A DNA stretch of 64,000 nt from Paenibacillus sp. Soil766 (lineage in GTDB: Bacteria; Bacillota; Bacilli; Paenibacillales; NBRC-103111), in the NCBI RefSeq assembly GCF_001428105.1, contig NZ_LMSJ01000010.1, positions 90,021-154,020 of the forward strand. Reading direction: 5' to 3'. Positions 9,901 to 17,541 of the stretch are shown in pieces. A program made the position numbers and the translations under genes. Each line of letters begins with the position of its first letter. The stretch's first letter is position 1. Below the pieces are notes generated by a model. It saw only the letters and a program-made list of their open reading frames with translations. It was not told where the DNA came from and made no database searches.

Positions 9901-12900
9901 TGCCTCCGGGGCAAAGGGATCCTGACTAAGCGGAGAGGCGGCCGTTTCTACACTCATGCTTGCATTATGGTACCGATCCACCGCTTCAACTTTGTAGTAG
10001 TAATCACTTCCTGGAGAAAGTGGGACATCCGTATACAAAGTTAACATCGTTTCGGTAAGAAGACTGTATGGCCCCCCCGGTGTTAGGCTCTTATATACCC
10101 TGAACCCGGCAAGGTCTGTTTCATTACCGGATGTCCATGAAAGATCTACCTTCCAACCGCCAGGTGAAGTGGTAACAATGGGTGTGGTTGGAGGGTCTAC
10201 ATCAAGACCATATGTAACATTTATCGGCGCACTTTTGTTACCTGCCTGGTCATACGCCGATGTACGCAATTTGTAAGTACCACTTATTAATGAAGATGTG
10301 TTCCAAACTAGTGATACAACATCACTAGAGACATCCAAATCCTTAGTTCCTAGCGCATTCCATTGGTCAGCCTGTGCCCCGACTTTCTGGTATTCTATTG
10401 TTACTTTTGAAAGCTTGTAGTTATCCAAAGCAAGTACATTTATTACAGGATTTGCAGGGAGCATTGAAGATTCAGCGGGATTTATACTAATAACTCTTGG
10501 TGCCTCACTATCTATTGTAAAATCGGCGGTTGTCGTCTGGCCAGCCGTGACGACGATGTCCTTCCACTGCTCTGTGTACCCTTCCACTACGACCCTTACC
10601 CGATAATTGTTCGCATCAAGATCGGAAATCGTGTAGTTTCCTTCTACATCCGTGACCGCGTTGCCCCACTGGTCCGGTCCTTGATTTGCAAAAACAAGAG
10701 CGTCTTGAATCGGTTTATTCCCACTATCTGTAACTCTCCCTGAAATTATCCCCTTCGGTAGCCACTTCGCATAAAGCGTCAAATTCGCCGCGCTCATCGT
10801 TATCGATGCACCAGGGGAGTAGCTCATTCCGCTACCATCCGCCGACGTGTTCCATCCAGCGAATGTATAGCCCGACTTTGCCAGATTTCCTATGTTATCG
10901 TACACTGGAACTGTGACTCCCGGTGTATAGAAATTGTTGTCGATCGGTACCTTACCGGTCGTAGCATTATTACCGTTATAACTGACTGATAAGTTAGGTT
11001 GTGGTGTGACGCTCACTTCGTTGGAGTAGTCGCTGCTTCCCCCTCCGTTGTTCGCCTTTACCGCAAAATAGTATCCTGTGCCGTTCACCAATCCCGTTGC
11101 CATATAATAGGTCGAGTCAGTCACCGTTGCGACGGGAGTCGTACCATATGAACCGGAGGCCGTTCCCACAAAGACATTATACGTTACTCTTTCTCCGCTT
11201 CCTGATACGGGGCTCCAGGCTAATTTTACTTGTTCATCCCCGGCCGTTGCCGTCAGGCCCGTAGGATTATTCGGTATAGTTAAGACATTAATCGCGCCGC
11301 TCTGATCCGATTCGGTTCCATTGAAAGCACTCACCCTAAACGTATATGTGGTATTCGGAGTTAATCCATCCACTGTATATATAGGACTGGTTACGGTGGC
11401 AATCGCTGTAGTGCCCTGGTAAATGTTGTAGACAGTCGCTCCAGGCACAGCATCCCACGTCAGCGTAGTGCTACTGGCTTTTAGATTAGTTAGTTGTAAT
11501 GAGGCCATTGTAAAATCGACAGTAGTCGTTTGTCCGTCTGTAACGGTCACATTACCCTTAGACTGAGTTGTATAACCGTTCGCTGTGACATAGAGCGTAT
11601 AAGTACTTGCATCGAGGTTCGAGATATTATAATTCCCCTCTGCATCTGTCATTGCATATACGTTACCATTTATTTCAACCTGGGCACCTTGAACCGGAAG
11701 GTGGTTAGTATTTGTAACCTTACCCGATACTGTACCTTTGATTGGCGACGCTACCGGCCCTTGGATCGTAACTTCGTATCCGCCTAAGTTGTTGCCATAC
11801 GCTCCTGGGTCATCATTGTAGGCTAGTAGTAGTCTGCCATTCTCCGTAGCAGTCCAGTTATAGCTGCTGCCCACGAGGAATGTTGCTCCGATATGGCCGC
11901 TTCCGCTATTAACGGCACCGAGCAGAGCACCAATTGGGGCAGACGGTGCAAAAGCGTTTGAATCCATTTTTTGCTGTGTCGTAATACCTCCACTGCTAGA
12001 ATAAAAATAACCGTCCGGATTCGTGCTCCCACCGGGAGTAAACATGCCTGAACCATTGCTGCTAATCGTAATGAGGGAACCAGCACTAATGTCGAAACCG
12101 GTATCCGTCCATTTACCTATGCTCGGATCCTGACTCGCGCTAACAAATACTGATCTACTGTTGTAAATGACTGAAGAGTTGGGTTGTGGCGTTACGCTCA
12201 CTTCATTGGAATAGTCACTGCTTCCCCCTGCATTGCTCGCCTTTACCACGAAATAGTATCTTGTGCCGTTCGCCAATCCTGTTGCCGTAAAGGTCGAGCC
12301 AGTCACCGTTGCGACGGGACCCGTACCATACGAACCGGGGGCTGTCCCCTCATAGATACTAAAGTTTACCGTCTCTGTTCCTGATACGGGGCTCCAGGCT
12401 AACGTTACTTGTTCGTCTCCGGCTGTTGCCGTCAGGCCCGTAGGATCATTCGGTATAGTTAAGACATTAATCGCGCCACTCTGATCTGATTCGGTTCCAT
12501 CGAAAGCACTCACCCTAAACGTATATGTGGTGTTCGGAGTTAATCCGTTCACTGTATATATAGGACTGGTTACGGTGGCAATCGCTGTAGTGCCCTGGTA
12601 AATGTTGTAGACAGTCGCTCCAGGCACAGCATCCCACGTCAGCGTAGTTACTGCACTGTGTAAATACAGTAGTTGTACTACTCCTTCAAGTCCCCCCGCA
12701 TACAACATACCGTTGGTATTCAGCAAGGATCTTACATAGGACGGCGAACCGCTCATCTGCGCCCACGTACCGTTATTGTATGACCATATGCCACTTTCTT
12801 CTGTCCCCGCATACAACGTACCGTCAACATTCTCCAAGGCTTGTACGTTGCCCGGCGAGCCGCTCATTTGCGTCCACGTGCCGTTATTGTATGACCATAT

Positions 12901-14964
12901 GCCACCTGCCAAATCATGTCCTGAGCCGCTGCCATATGTCCCCGCATACAGCGTACCGTTGACATTTAGCAAGGTTCTTACATAAGGCGGCGATCCACTG
13001 ACCTGCGTCCACTTACCATTCCTGTACGACCATACGTCATTGATGCCGTTGAATGTCCCCGCATACAGCGTACCGTTGGCATTCAGCAAGGAATTCACCA
13101 TGAACGGCGAGCCGCTCATCTTCGTCCACGTGCCGTTATTGTTTGACCATACGCCTCCTGGCATGTATTCCTGGCCCATGCCATATGCTCCCGCATACAG
13201 CGTACCATTGACATTTAACAAGGAATTTACATATGGCGGCGAGCCGCTCATCTGTGTCCACGTACCGTTACTGTATGACCATACACCATCATTCCCTCCC
13301 CCTTCATACAGCGTACCGTTGACATCCAGCAAGGAATGATTTGCATTATACAGCGAGCCGCTTATCTTCGTCCACGTGCCATTATTGTAAGACCATATGC
13401 CATCGCTTGCCCCCGCATGCAACGTGCCGTTGACATCCAGCAAGGAATTCACAATGTCTGGCGATGATAGTCCCACCGACGACCAAGTTGGCGAATTTGC
13501 ATGGCCGGGGTCCGATGGGACGGGTTGTGGCAGCGTTACACTCACTTCGTTGGAGTAGTCACTGCTCCCCCCTTCATTGCTCGCCTTTACCGCAAAATAG
13601 TATGTAATGCCGTTCGCCAAACCTGTTGCTGTAAAGGTCGAGCCAGTCACCATCGCGATGGGAGTCGTACCATACGAACCGGGGGCTGTCCCCTCATAAA
13701 TACTATAGTTTACTGTCTCTGTTCCCGATACAGGGCTCCAGGCTAACATTACTTGTTTGTCCCCGTCCGTTTCCTTCAGGCCCGTCGGATTATTCGGTGT
13801 AGTTAAGACATTGATTGCGCCGCTCTGATCCGAGTCGGCTCCATTAGATGCAGTCATCGTAAACGTATATTTGGAGTTCGAAGTTAATCCACTCACTGTA
13901 TAGGTAGTATTGGTTACGGTGGCAATCGCCGTATTGCTCCCATTCATGTAGATATTGTAGACATCCGCTCCAGGCACAGCATTCCACGTCAGCGTGGTAG
14001 ATACGGACGTCGTGCTACTGGCATTCAGATTAACCGGTGTACTGGAAGAAGATATTGTCAGTTGCACTACTCCTCCAGGTCCGCCCGCATACAGCGTACC
14101 GTTGACATTCAGCAAGGAAAATACTTTGCTCGGCGAGCCGCTCAATCGCGTCCACCCGCCATTACTATAAGACCAAATGCCGTAGCCATACGCCCCCGCA
14201 TACAGCGTACCGTCTACATTCTCCAAGACTTCCACTCTGTCCGGCGAGCCACTCATCTTCGTCCACGTGCCGTTACTGTATGACCATATGCCGTTGACAT
14301 CCGTCCCCGCATAAAGCGTACCTTTGAGATTCAGCAAGGTAATTACACCGTCAGGCGAGCCACTCATCTGCGTCCACGTGCCGCTACTGTATGACCATAC
14401 ACCGCCTGGCATACCATTATCCTGGCCCATGCCATACGCCCCCGCATACAGCGTATCGCCTACATTCAGCAAGGTATATACTTTACTCGGCGAGCCGCTC
14501 ATCTGCGCCCATTCGTCGTTTTTATACGACAATACACCATAGTCATACGTCCCCGTATACAGCGTACCGTTGACATTCTCCAAAGCTTTCATACTGTACG
14601 GCGAGTCGTTCACCTGCGTCCAAGTACCGTTACTGTATGACCATAAACTGCCGTAACCATATGACCCCGCATATAGTGTACCGTCAACATTCTCCAACTC
14701 TTGTACTCTGTCCGGCGAGCCGCTCATCTTCGTCCATGTACCGTTACTGTATGACCATATGCCGGTGCCATCTGTCCCCGCAAATAGCGTGCCGTTGACA
14801 TTCAGCAAAGTAGTTACATCGTTCGGTGATGATAATCCCACTGATGACCAAGATGGCGAGTCCGCATGAACTACTTTTACTGTACCCGGGAAGTCTGGCA
14901 ACATAAATGCTAGTAAATTAAGAATTAGATAAACTGCTAATAGCTTTTTTAAGAGATACCTCAT
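3907..14964 (-). CDS. Giant exported RHS/YD-repeat protein (3685 aa) with adhesin-like N-terminus
   Basis: A signal peptide (1-35, ending VVHA) is followed by two arrays of about 38-residue units of the form WSYSNGTWTKMSGSP..V..LLNVNGTLYAG (about 36-310 and 490-765), each followed by a pair of FN3 domains. Next come a LecA/PA-IL-like lectin domain (about 935-1075; LLLAYNDDPGAYGNN), two carboxypeptidase-regulatory-like domains (about 1080-1150 and 1405-1480) flanking FN3 domains and an InlB B-repeat-like module (AGWNTSADGSG), an Ig-like domain, FN3, and a PKD domain (about 1690-1770). A region of unknown fold, the DUF6531 entry domain (about 2230-2290) and some 1000 residues of YD repeats follow. 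The RHS core ends with YYMRARYYNPE and NNIDPSGQ near 3455-3510. The last 175 residues are a variable C-terminal domain I cannot identify. RHS proteins of this build are usually polymorphic toxins or surface adhesins. No immunity gene follows. Confidence 0.9.
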   Translation of the reverse strand: MRYLLKKLLAVYLILNLLAFMLPDFPGTVKVVHADSPSWSSVGLSSPNDVTTLLNVNGTLFAGTDGTGIWSYSNGTWTKMSGSPDRVQELENVDGTLYAGSYGYGSLWSYSNGTWTQVNDSPYSMKALENVNGTLYTGTYDYGVLSYKNDEWAQMSGSPSKVYTLLNVGDTLYAGAYGMGQDNGMPGGVWSYSSGTWTQMSGSPDGVITLLNLKGTLYAGTDVNGIWSYSNGTWTKMSGSPDRVEVLENVDGTLYAGAYGYGIWSYSNGGWTRLSGSPSKVFSLLNVNGTLYAGGPGGVVQLTISSSSTPVNLNASSTTSVSTTLTWNAVPGADVYNIYMNGSNTAIATVTNTTYTVSGLTSNSKYTFTMTASNGADSDQSGAINVLTTPNNPTGLKETDGDKQVMLAWSPVSGTETVNYSIYEGTAPGSYGTTPIAMVTGSTFTATGLANGITYYFAVKASNEGGSSDYSNEVSVTLPQPVPSDPGHANSPTWSSVGLSSPDIVNSLLDVNGTLHAGASDGIWSYNNGTWTKISGSLYNANHSLLDVNGTLYEGGGNDGVWSYSNGTWTQMSGSPPYVNSLLNVNGTLYAGAYGMGQEYMPGGVWSNNNGTWTKMSGSPFMVNSLLNANGTLYAGTFNGINDVWSYRNGKWTQVSGSPPYVRTLLNVNGTLYAGTYGSGSGHDLAGGIWSYNNGTWTQMSGSPGNVQALENVDGTLYAGTEESGIWSYNNGTWAQMSGSPSYVRSLLNTNGMLYAGGLEGVVQLLYLHSAVTTLTWDAVPGATVYNIYQGTTAIATVTSPIYTVNGLTPNTTYTFRVSAFDGTESDQSGAINVLTIPNDPTGLTATAGDEQVTLAWSPVSGTETVNFSIYEGTAPGSYGTGPVATVTGSTFTATGLANGTRYYFVVKASNAGGSSDYSNEVSVTPQPNSSVIYNSRSVFVSASQDPSIGKWTDTGFDISAGSLITISSNGSGMFTPGGSTNPDGYFYSSSGGITTQQKMDSNAFAPSAPIGALLGAVNSGSGHIGATFLVGSSYNWTATENGRLLLAYNDDPGAYGNNLGGYEVTIQGPVASPIKGTVSGKVTNTNHLPVQGAQVEINGNVYAMTDAEGNYNISNLDASTYTLYVTANGYTTQSKGNVTVTDGQTTTVDFTMASLQLTNLKASSTTLTWDAVPGATVYNIYQGTTAIATVTSPIYTVDGLTPNTTYTFRVSAFNGTESDQSGAINVLTIPNNPTGLTATAGDEQVKLAWSPVSGSGERVTYNVFVGTASGSYGTTPVATVTDSTYYMATGLVNGTGYYFAVKANNGGGSSDYSNEVSVTPQPNLSVSYNGNNATTGKVPIDNNFYTPGVTVPVYDNIGNLAKSGYTFAGWNTSADGSGMSYSPGASITMSAANLTLYAKWLPKGIISGRVTDSGNKPIQDALVFANQGPDQWGNAVTDVEGNYTISDLDANNYRVRVVVEGYTEQWKDIVVTAGQTTTADFTIDSEAPRVISINPAESSMLPANPVINVLALDNYKLSKVTIEYQKVGAQADQWNALGTKDLDVSSDVVSLVWNTSSLISGTYKLRTSAYDQAGNKSAPINVTYGLDVDPPTTPIVTTSPGGWKVDLSWTSGNETDLAGFRVYKSLTPGGPYSLLTETMLTLYTDVPLSPGSDYYYKVEAVDRYHNASMSVETAASPLSQDPFAPEAKAGNDRTATAGAEVAFDGTRSKDNDRVAAYLWDLGDGTISNLSQPTHIYASAGSYTVTLTVTDPSGNTASDTMILTVYPGQQVGSLQVRVIDSDTGAVIPGANVYVNFPDNVPKNFITDGNGMATVVAIPGKYGVSAYKTGYLPAEVMSEVKQYQGTQVTVRIKKAKLVVGDLNVHRMSLEEIVAEGIDVNAPENQHVFKFEVHLTFAQQPLPVEYIILNGYGNILGGSGPISYGGVGGNGSVGYAYPKAIAYENHPEIPPTLAFLTIPKEVSWLKEFFEVGLSMYNMADPQFVIADSAATLKLPDGLTLAPTEEEQSPTIHIGDIAGQETKEVKWIVRGDKKGSYNLEADFNGALMPFSAPVSTTFKTSEPLRVWGGDALHIYVEAEDSAYIGELYYAQFRITNESDIPIYNLKTNFGAYSEPTTVHEVVIIDPDGNKKKERYEGGASFYITSIDAQKSLPFLQTGDSVGVGVLNPGESLYGTYVTNFSAVGDRDEVYYRLKEAFSVTSGDSTTEVPVTITTIPSHVTKYKIQYIDDGSLWGDPVDTTNGAYVLEREALSAFGSNVVPFSLRYNSLLLNEGQLGKGWSHNYETRLELQEDGTIGVRWSASSYTQFFSKDAIEGKVHGSKRADGAILLANEQGMVEQEYYSKTLNANDNALKRHADGTYTLTFGDQNTYFFDPSGNLTKMLDRNGGTVTVTNMEGKLLITEPQSGQTLTVKFNALGLVESVSDQLGRSVNFHYDSTHMLTEITDANGKATTYTYDSEGRVLTETSAEGVIFLTNTYDSKGRVVTQDDGVEGNLLTLYSYDDTSESWEITVTITDRNGNTRKHKSNRYGQLLMIEDELGHRTTYTYDGNGNRTSLTDSNGNTATYTYDGMGHLLAVTDAEGRATTMTYDTNGNLLTVENAIGERTTNTYNSKNSLMSSVDERGITTVYTYTEYGQLLSKTVDGVGTISYYYENGRLISISDYLGNTTTFGYDSAGRVISITDREGKKTLYEYDAAGNELSRTNSAGHKTSYTYDSRGNVLTETDQRGNTTRFTYNGNRKMIEAIDPKGNKTFSEYDGEDRLTTVTNASGNTSGSTYDAAGRVVTTIDALGNVTTLTYDNTGNLLSKTTADQGTVGYAYYKNGKLKKVTDAAGGETFYDYDAAWRISKITNAAGKSSTFTYDSAGNLLSVKDPLENQISYTYDNSGNRITMTDARGNTTRYTYNANGKMTSITDALNYISEYNYDNEGRLTKITNAKGNSQTMAYDDSGNLVSITDALGHAVTMEYDAVGSPVKLKDAYGNEIQSTTYDSTNLPVLVEDAFDNQVINHYDKVGRLIESIDAMNRSTKYVYDKVNRLVSTVDELGGESKQTFDANGNQRTLTNPNENTTTYGFDVAGRLVSETMAIGITKTYGYNALNLMASMKNGRGQETTHKYDDAERLINFSDPVGNVAYTYDPNGNVLTVSDGKGTITREYDELNRVVKYTDSKGNTTKYSYDTVGNLATLTYPDGKDVNYEYDEADRLVKVTDWDNRITRYEYDHNGRLTKTVNANGSVLTQSYDAMGRILRQKEIDAKGNVINQNDYSYNSIGNITVEESSNDPQPITMNNAVMTYDKNNRLITFNGQTVKYDADGNMTYGPLNGVMVNFHYDSRNRLIEAGNTTYEYDAENNRIAVIDNDERIEFINNPQPELSQVLAMKDAKGNATWFVYGIGLIGHQETSGAFSTYHYDVRGSTTAITDDTGMVTDRFTYTTYGELIERTGTTSTPFLYSGRDGIMTDDTGLYYMRARYYNPEIKRFMNQDIIQGSILDGRSLNRYAYVNGDPVNNIDPSGQVPIVIGVAVVGGVSGAAEKYFSDVVQNVSDGKKGWSILKPSSSWKEYTVSTLGGATTAVITRSIGPIGSIFKNELVGRFANKLVDSTVDNSVKKIMGEEVTWTDVVKDTVVGTFITVKIKGVNDGKVNKVNNWLGSYNSVINNKNNKNISVKTIAKGFGGNLPDTLTRGISEVILSWDE

Positions 14965-15003
14965 TTTACCTTTCCCTCCGGTTTCTATATTGCCATTCGA
15001 ATA

Positions 15004-15058
15004 CTTAGGACCTTTCTACTAACTCTTAGGACCTTTCTGCTAGGTCCCTCCTACTAAC
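15004..15058. repeat. Direct repeats of 21-bp period upstream of the RHS gene
   Basis: CTTAGGACCTTTCTACTAA (15004-15022) recurs as CTTAGGACCTTTCTGCTAG (15025-15043). A partial third copy (GGTCCCTCCTACTAAC) ends at 15058. The 21-base period equals two helical turns, which suits a protein-binding site. The array lies 40-95 bases upstream of the RHS start codon and may be an operator. Confidence 0.55.
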
Positions 15059-15415
15059 AATATCTTACATTTGGAATAGGGATAACTGCAATATAAATAA
15101 ACCGACCTCTTCCGACACAGTAAGCACGTTTTTTACGCATATTGTCACAATATAACCTTATTTCTCTAAAATTAGTTGAGCTCAATTACCCTAAAAGGTA
15201 AGAGATAATAAGTTAAATGTGGGGGAGCCGTAGCGTAAAAAAAAGTCCAACGAAGTTGAACCATACAACTTTCAGACTATCTAGGAAATCCCCAAAAGCT
15301 AACTAGCAATGAGGCAGCTTCTTCCGTAATTTCATCCTTTCGTTAAACACGCAAGCCGTGTCTCTTGTTTTACACAAGAGAGTATTTAAAATTTAAATCA
15401 CTTAGATGAAGATAA
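15059..15415. other. Non-coding stretch upstream of RHS gene
   Basis: I see no supportable gene here. The stretch is AT-rich, includes a small hairpin (CTCTTG..CAAGAG near 15362-15380), and probably carries the RHS promoter and decayed mobile DNA. Confidence 0.4.
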
Positions 15416-15595
15416 ATGGATTCCAAAGACATGGAAGAAAAACGAAACAGCAACCGGCATAAGTCCCATGAGGACGTAATCTGCGTGGAAGGCGGCATGC
15501 CCACCATCATATCAAAAGAAGATTTTCTGAAGGTACAGGGTAAAAAGCAACAACCTACTGCCTTGCCGACTATAATTAAAAAAACCACTCAGTGA
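15416..15595 (+). pseudogene. Serine recombinase fragment
   Basis: A 59-residue open frame carries KRNSNRHKSHEDVICVEGG followed by MPTIISKEDFLKVQ. This matches the segment of large serine recombinases just after the recombinase domain, where family members read like ..EGGMPAIISKEDFERVQ... The catalytic serine domain and the rest are absent, so it is a remnant. It sits inside the ssrA-linked accessory region and is a plausible trace of an integration machinery. Its stop codon falls inside the following hairpin. Confidence 0.6.
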
Positions 15596-15604
15596 GCGGT
15601 TTTT
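15581..15604. terminator. Hairpin terminator next to ssrA-like end
   Basis: AAAACC and CTC pair with GAG and GGTTTT around a 3-base loop, with one A-C mismatch. On the minus strand it follows the sequence TCACCTCCAT, mirroring the arrangement at the real ssrA 3' end. Confidence 0.6.
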
Positions 15605-15618
15605 CTGAATGGAGGTGA
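15604..15618 (-). other. Displaced ssrA 3' terminus (short att-like copy)
   Basis: On the minus strand TCACCTCCAT (15618-15609) is identical to the last bases of ssrA. The following bases, CAGAAAAACCGCTC, resemble the ssrA-terminator junction CTGAAAACCCGCTC. Together about 22 of 25 bases agree, including the start of a terminator stem. I read it as an old ssrA end pushed away by an integration. Confidence 0.5.
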
Positions 15619-15664
15619 AGCGTGGTTGGGTAAATCCACTATTCGCCGTAGCGTTATGTTATTT

Positions 15665-16036
15665 TCATGCTCGATGAAGCAAGTGTGGCTGCAGAATCAT
15701 CCATGCTAGTGGAAAGAAGAGCCAAATACCAGACGCCGGAGAGAAAGCTACGCCAATCAAAGCAAAGAGAAGCACTCCCCATCCAAGAAAAGAAGGCAAC
15801 GGTTTTTCGAATGTTCGCAATATACTTTGCCAATGGATACCCGTTCCAATCCAAACGAAACCTATCGCTAAAAACCAAAACAAAAAGTTACGATCATACT
15901 CCATGTTAACCGTGTTGATTACTCCATCGGCAAGCATCTCAAGCAAAATGTCTTGACCAAGCAGCAGTCCAACAGCATTATGGATTACACCAATTACAAT
16001 CAAGTACCAGCCACTGTACTTCCAAACATTTTTCAT
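15665..16036 (-). CDS. DUF6463-family membrane protein
   Basis: This is the 123-residue C-terminal part of a longer open frame, but it has its own ATG at 16036 preceded by GGGGAGAGGAGAAGGA, a strong ribosome site. The product (MKNVWKYSGWYLIVIGVIHN..) has four hydrophobic segments and matches my recollection of the DUF6463 membrane family in length and motif. Its function is unknown. The upstream frame (16037-16669) encodes a different domain in the same phase, so the two may be translated as one fused protein or separately. Confidence 0.6.
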   Translation of the reverse strand: MKNVWKYSGWYLIVIGVIHNAVGLLLGQDILLEMLADGVINTVNMEYDRNFLFWFLAIGFVWIGTGIHWQSILRTFEKPLPSFLGWGVLLFALIGVAFSPASGIWLFFPLAWMILQPHLLHRA

Positions 16037-16669
16037 TCCTTCTCCTCTCCCCTTCCCGTGAAAATTCCAAACTATTTTCACAAAACCACTCTCATTAAAT
16101 GAGCAAAACTGATCCGCATTAAGCTCTCGCAAATCACCATTTGCCTTCCACGGTCTACCCACTTCAGCCAATACAATTTCTTCTCTGACTCTCTCGGTTA
16201 GTTTGATGAAGCCGATATCTAAAAAACCTTCCAGCGTTAATTTCTCAAAATCGGCTGCCTCCATCACACGCTCAGTCAATTCCTCACCGGAAGCCCCCCA
16301 CACTTCAGGTATAGGAAGAAAGGGGTCAATTAATTCATCCATCGTTCCTTTATAAAAATGTGAAAAACAGCCCGGTCGGAACCTTATAGCTACAAAACCA
16401 ATCTCTTTCCCCTTGGGAAGCGACAATGAATAGGCCTCACGCATCCAAAACACAAAGTGACTTTGCGGCAGCCGATGACCGTCTCCCTTACGATCCGAAA
16501 TGGAAAACGGCTCTTTATAAAAAAGTATCATTTCCATATTCATGCTTGGAATGATTCTTGGGAGATGGTGCAGTTCATACTCACAATTATCACTTTCCCA
16601 AGACCAATAACATTCGATAAACGGCTGCAAAAGCGAACAAGGATACTCGAACCTGATATTCATCCACAT
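16037..16669 (-). pseudogene. AraC-type regulator sensor domain without its HTH
   Basis: About 211 codons from the ATG at 16669 encode a DUF6597-like N-terminal domain as found in AraC regulators (FIECYWSWES, FRPGCFSHFYKG). The usual C-terminal double helix-turn-helix is missing. A short low-similarity stretch leads straight, in frame, into a DUF6463 membrane protein. I infer that a deletion removed the DNA-binding half and fused the two neighbours. As a regulator it should be inactive. A genuine membrane-tethered sensor is less likely but possible. Confidence 0.5.
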
Positions 16670-16782
16670 TCAACTCCGGAACCAGGTATGTTTAACGACA
16701 TCTTTTCAGCCGCCTTCCCCGTTCAATATGTACGCTAATACGCTTGCTCCTACTATAACGATATTATCAAGCAAAACAGCAA

Positions 16783-16812
16783 AAATCCACAACCTCATGC
16801 GGTTGTGGATTT
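16783..16812 (-). terminator. Hairpin terminator, 12-bp perfect stem
   Basis: AAATCCACAACC pairs with GGTTGTGGATTT around a 6-base loop. A T-rich tract follows on the minus strand. It lies immediately after the ssrA-like fragment at 16817-16890, as the authentic ssrA terminator does after ssrA. Confidence 0.75.
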
Positions 16813-16816
16813 AGCA

Positions 16817-16890
16817 TATGGAGGCGAGGGGAATCGAACCCCGATACATTAAATTCAAGTGTATTTGCATCTCAGCTAAACGGGTGTCTA
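16817..16890 (-). ncRNA. Degenerate tmRNA (ssrA) 3' fragment
   Basis: The minus strand ends GGGGTTCGATTCCCCTCGCC then TCCATA, a complete T-arm plus 3' acceptor strand close to the true ssrA end (GGGGTTCGACTCCCCTCACC then TCCATA). Upstream, ACACCCG and AGATGC elements line up with ssrA over about 85 bases. The 5' half of tmRNA is absent. It is best explained as the 3' end of an ssrA gene displaced by integration of an element. Confidence 0.7.
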
Positions 16891-16975
16891 TTAATAACCT
16901 ACCGAATCAGGATCCTTCTCCCTTCGATACGACACAACCTTGCAGATTGGACGACCTACAAAAGTAAAACCGTCT

Positions 16976-17410
16976 TCAGGCAGTGAATGAGTACTTACTG
17001 TGGTTCGTTTGACGATGATTATGTTTAGCTTTCATGATGCGGTAAGAGAGCTTTATAAGATTCGGCACGGAAAATACTTTTTCTATAAAATATGAGAACG
17101 CTGAACGGTTCCCCCGCTTCGTGTTGCACTCCACACAAGCAGCGAGTAAGTTTTGGGGCAGATCTGAGCCGCCTTTACTTGAGGGGACAATATGATCTAC
17201 CGTCGTTGCGGGACGTCCGCACCACAAACAAGTGTATTTATCCCGTTTTAATGCAGTTTTTCGATAGTCTCGGAATGAGAAGGGGTTGTAAAGTAATTGG
17301 ATTGTCTGGTCGTCAATCCAGACGGCACGGGCTCGGTTAACTTCCCGCCAAGCCCGGTCAAGCACACATGGGGTTAGTTGCTGACCATCCACATTGAGCA
17401 CTGTTATCAT
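16976..17410 (-). CDS. HNH endonuclease-domain protein
   Basis: The product has 144 residues with a C-terminal HNH module. CLWCG and CVECN form two zinc-binding knuckles, between which lie DHIVPSSKGG (the catalytic DH) and the Asn of LPQNLLAAC. The ATG at 17410 has AGGAGG nine bases upstream. Standalone HNH proteins of this size occur in mobile elements and in host housekeeping contexts; the substrate is unknown. It sits alone between ssrA and the displaced ssrA end at 16817, so it is probably cargo of an integrated element. Confidence 0.85.
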   Translation of the reverse strand: MITVLNVDGQQLTPCVLDRAWREVNRARAVWIDDQTIQLLYNPFSFRDYRKTALKRDKYTCLWCGRPATTVDHIVPSSKGGSDLPQNLLAACVECNTKRGNRSAFSYFIEKVFSVPNLIKLSYRIMKAKHNHRQTNHSKYSFTA

Positions 17411-17541
17411 ATTCTATCGCCTCCTAAGACTTAATTTAGACAATAACCACAGACAAACAAATTTGTTTACTAGATACGTGGTTATGTAAGTTGGAGACGG
17501 GCTACTTTAGATGACTTGTGGTCGCCTTATATAATCCACGA

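Noticed and set aside
12776..14573. Plus-strand frames with repeated VPLLYDHTP-like units
   Set aside because: They mirror the minus-strand WSYSNGTW repeats of the RHS gene and are its shadows.
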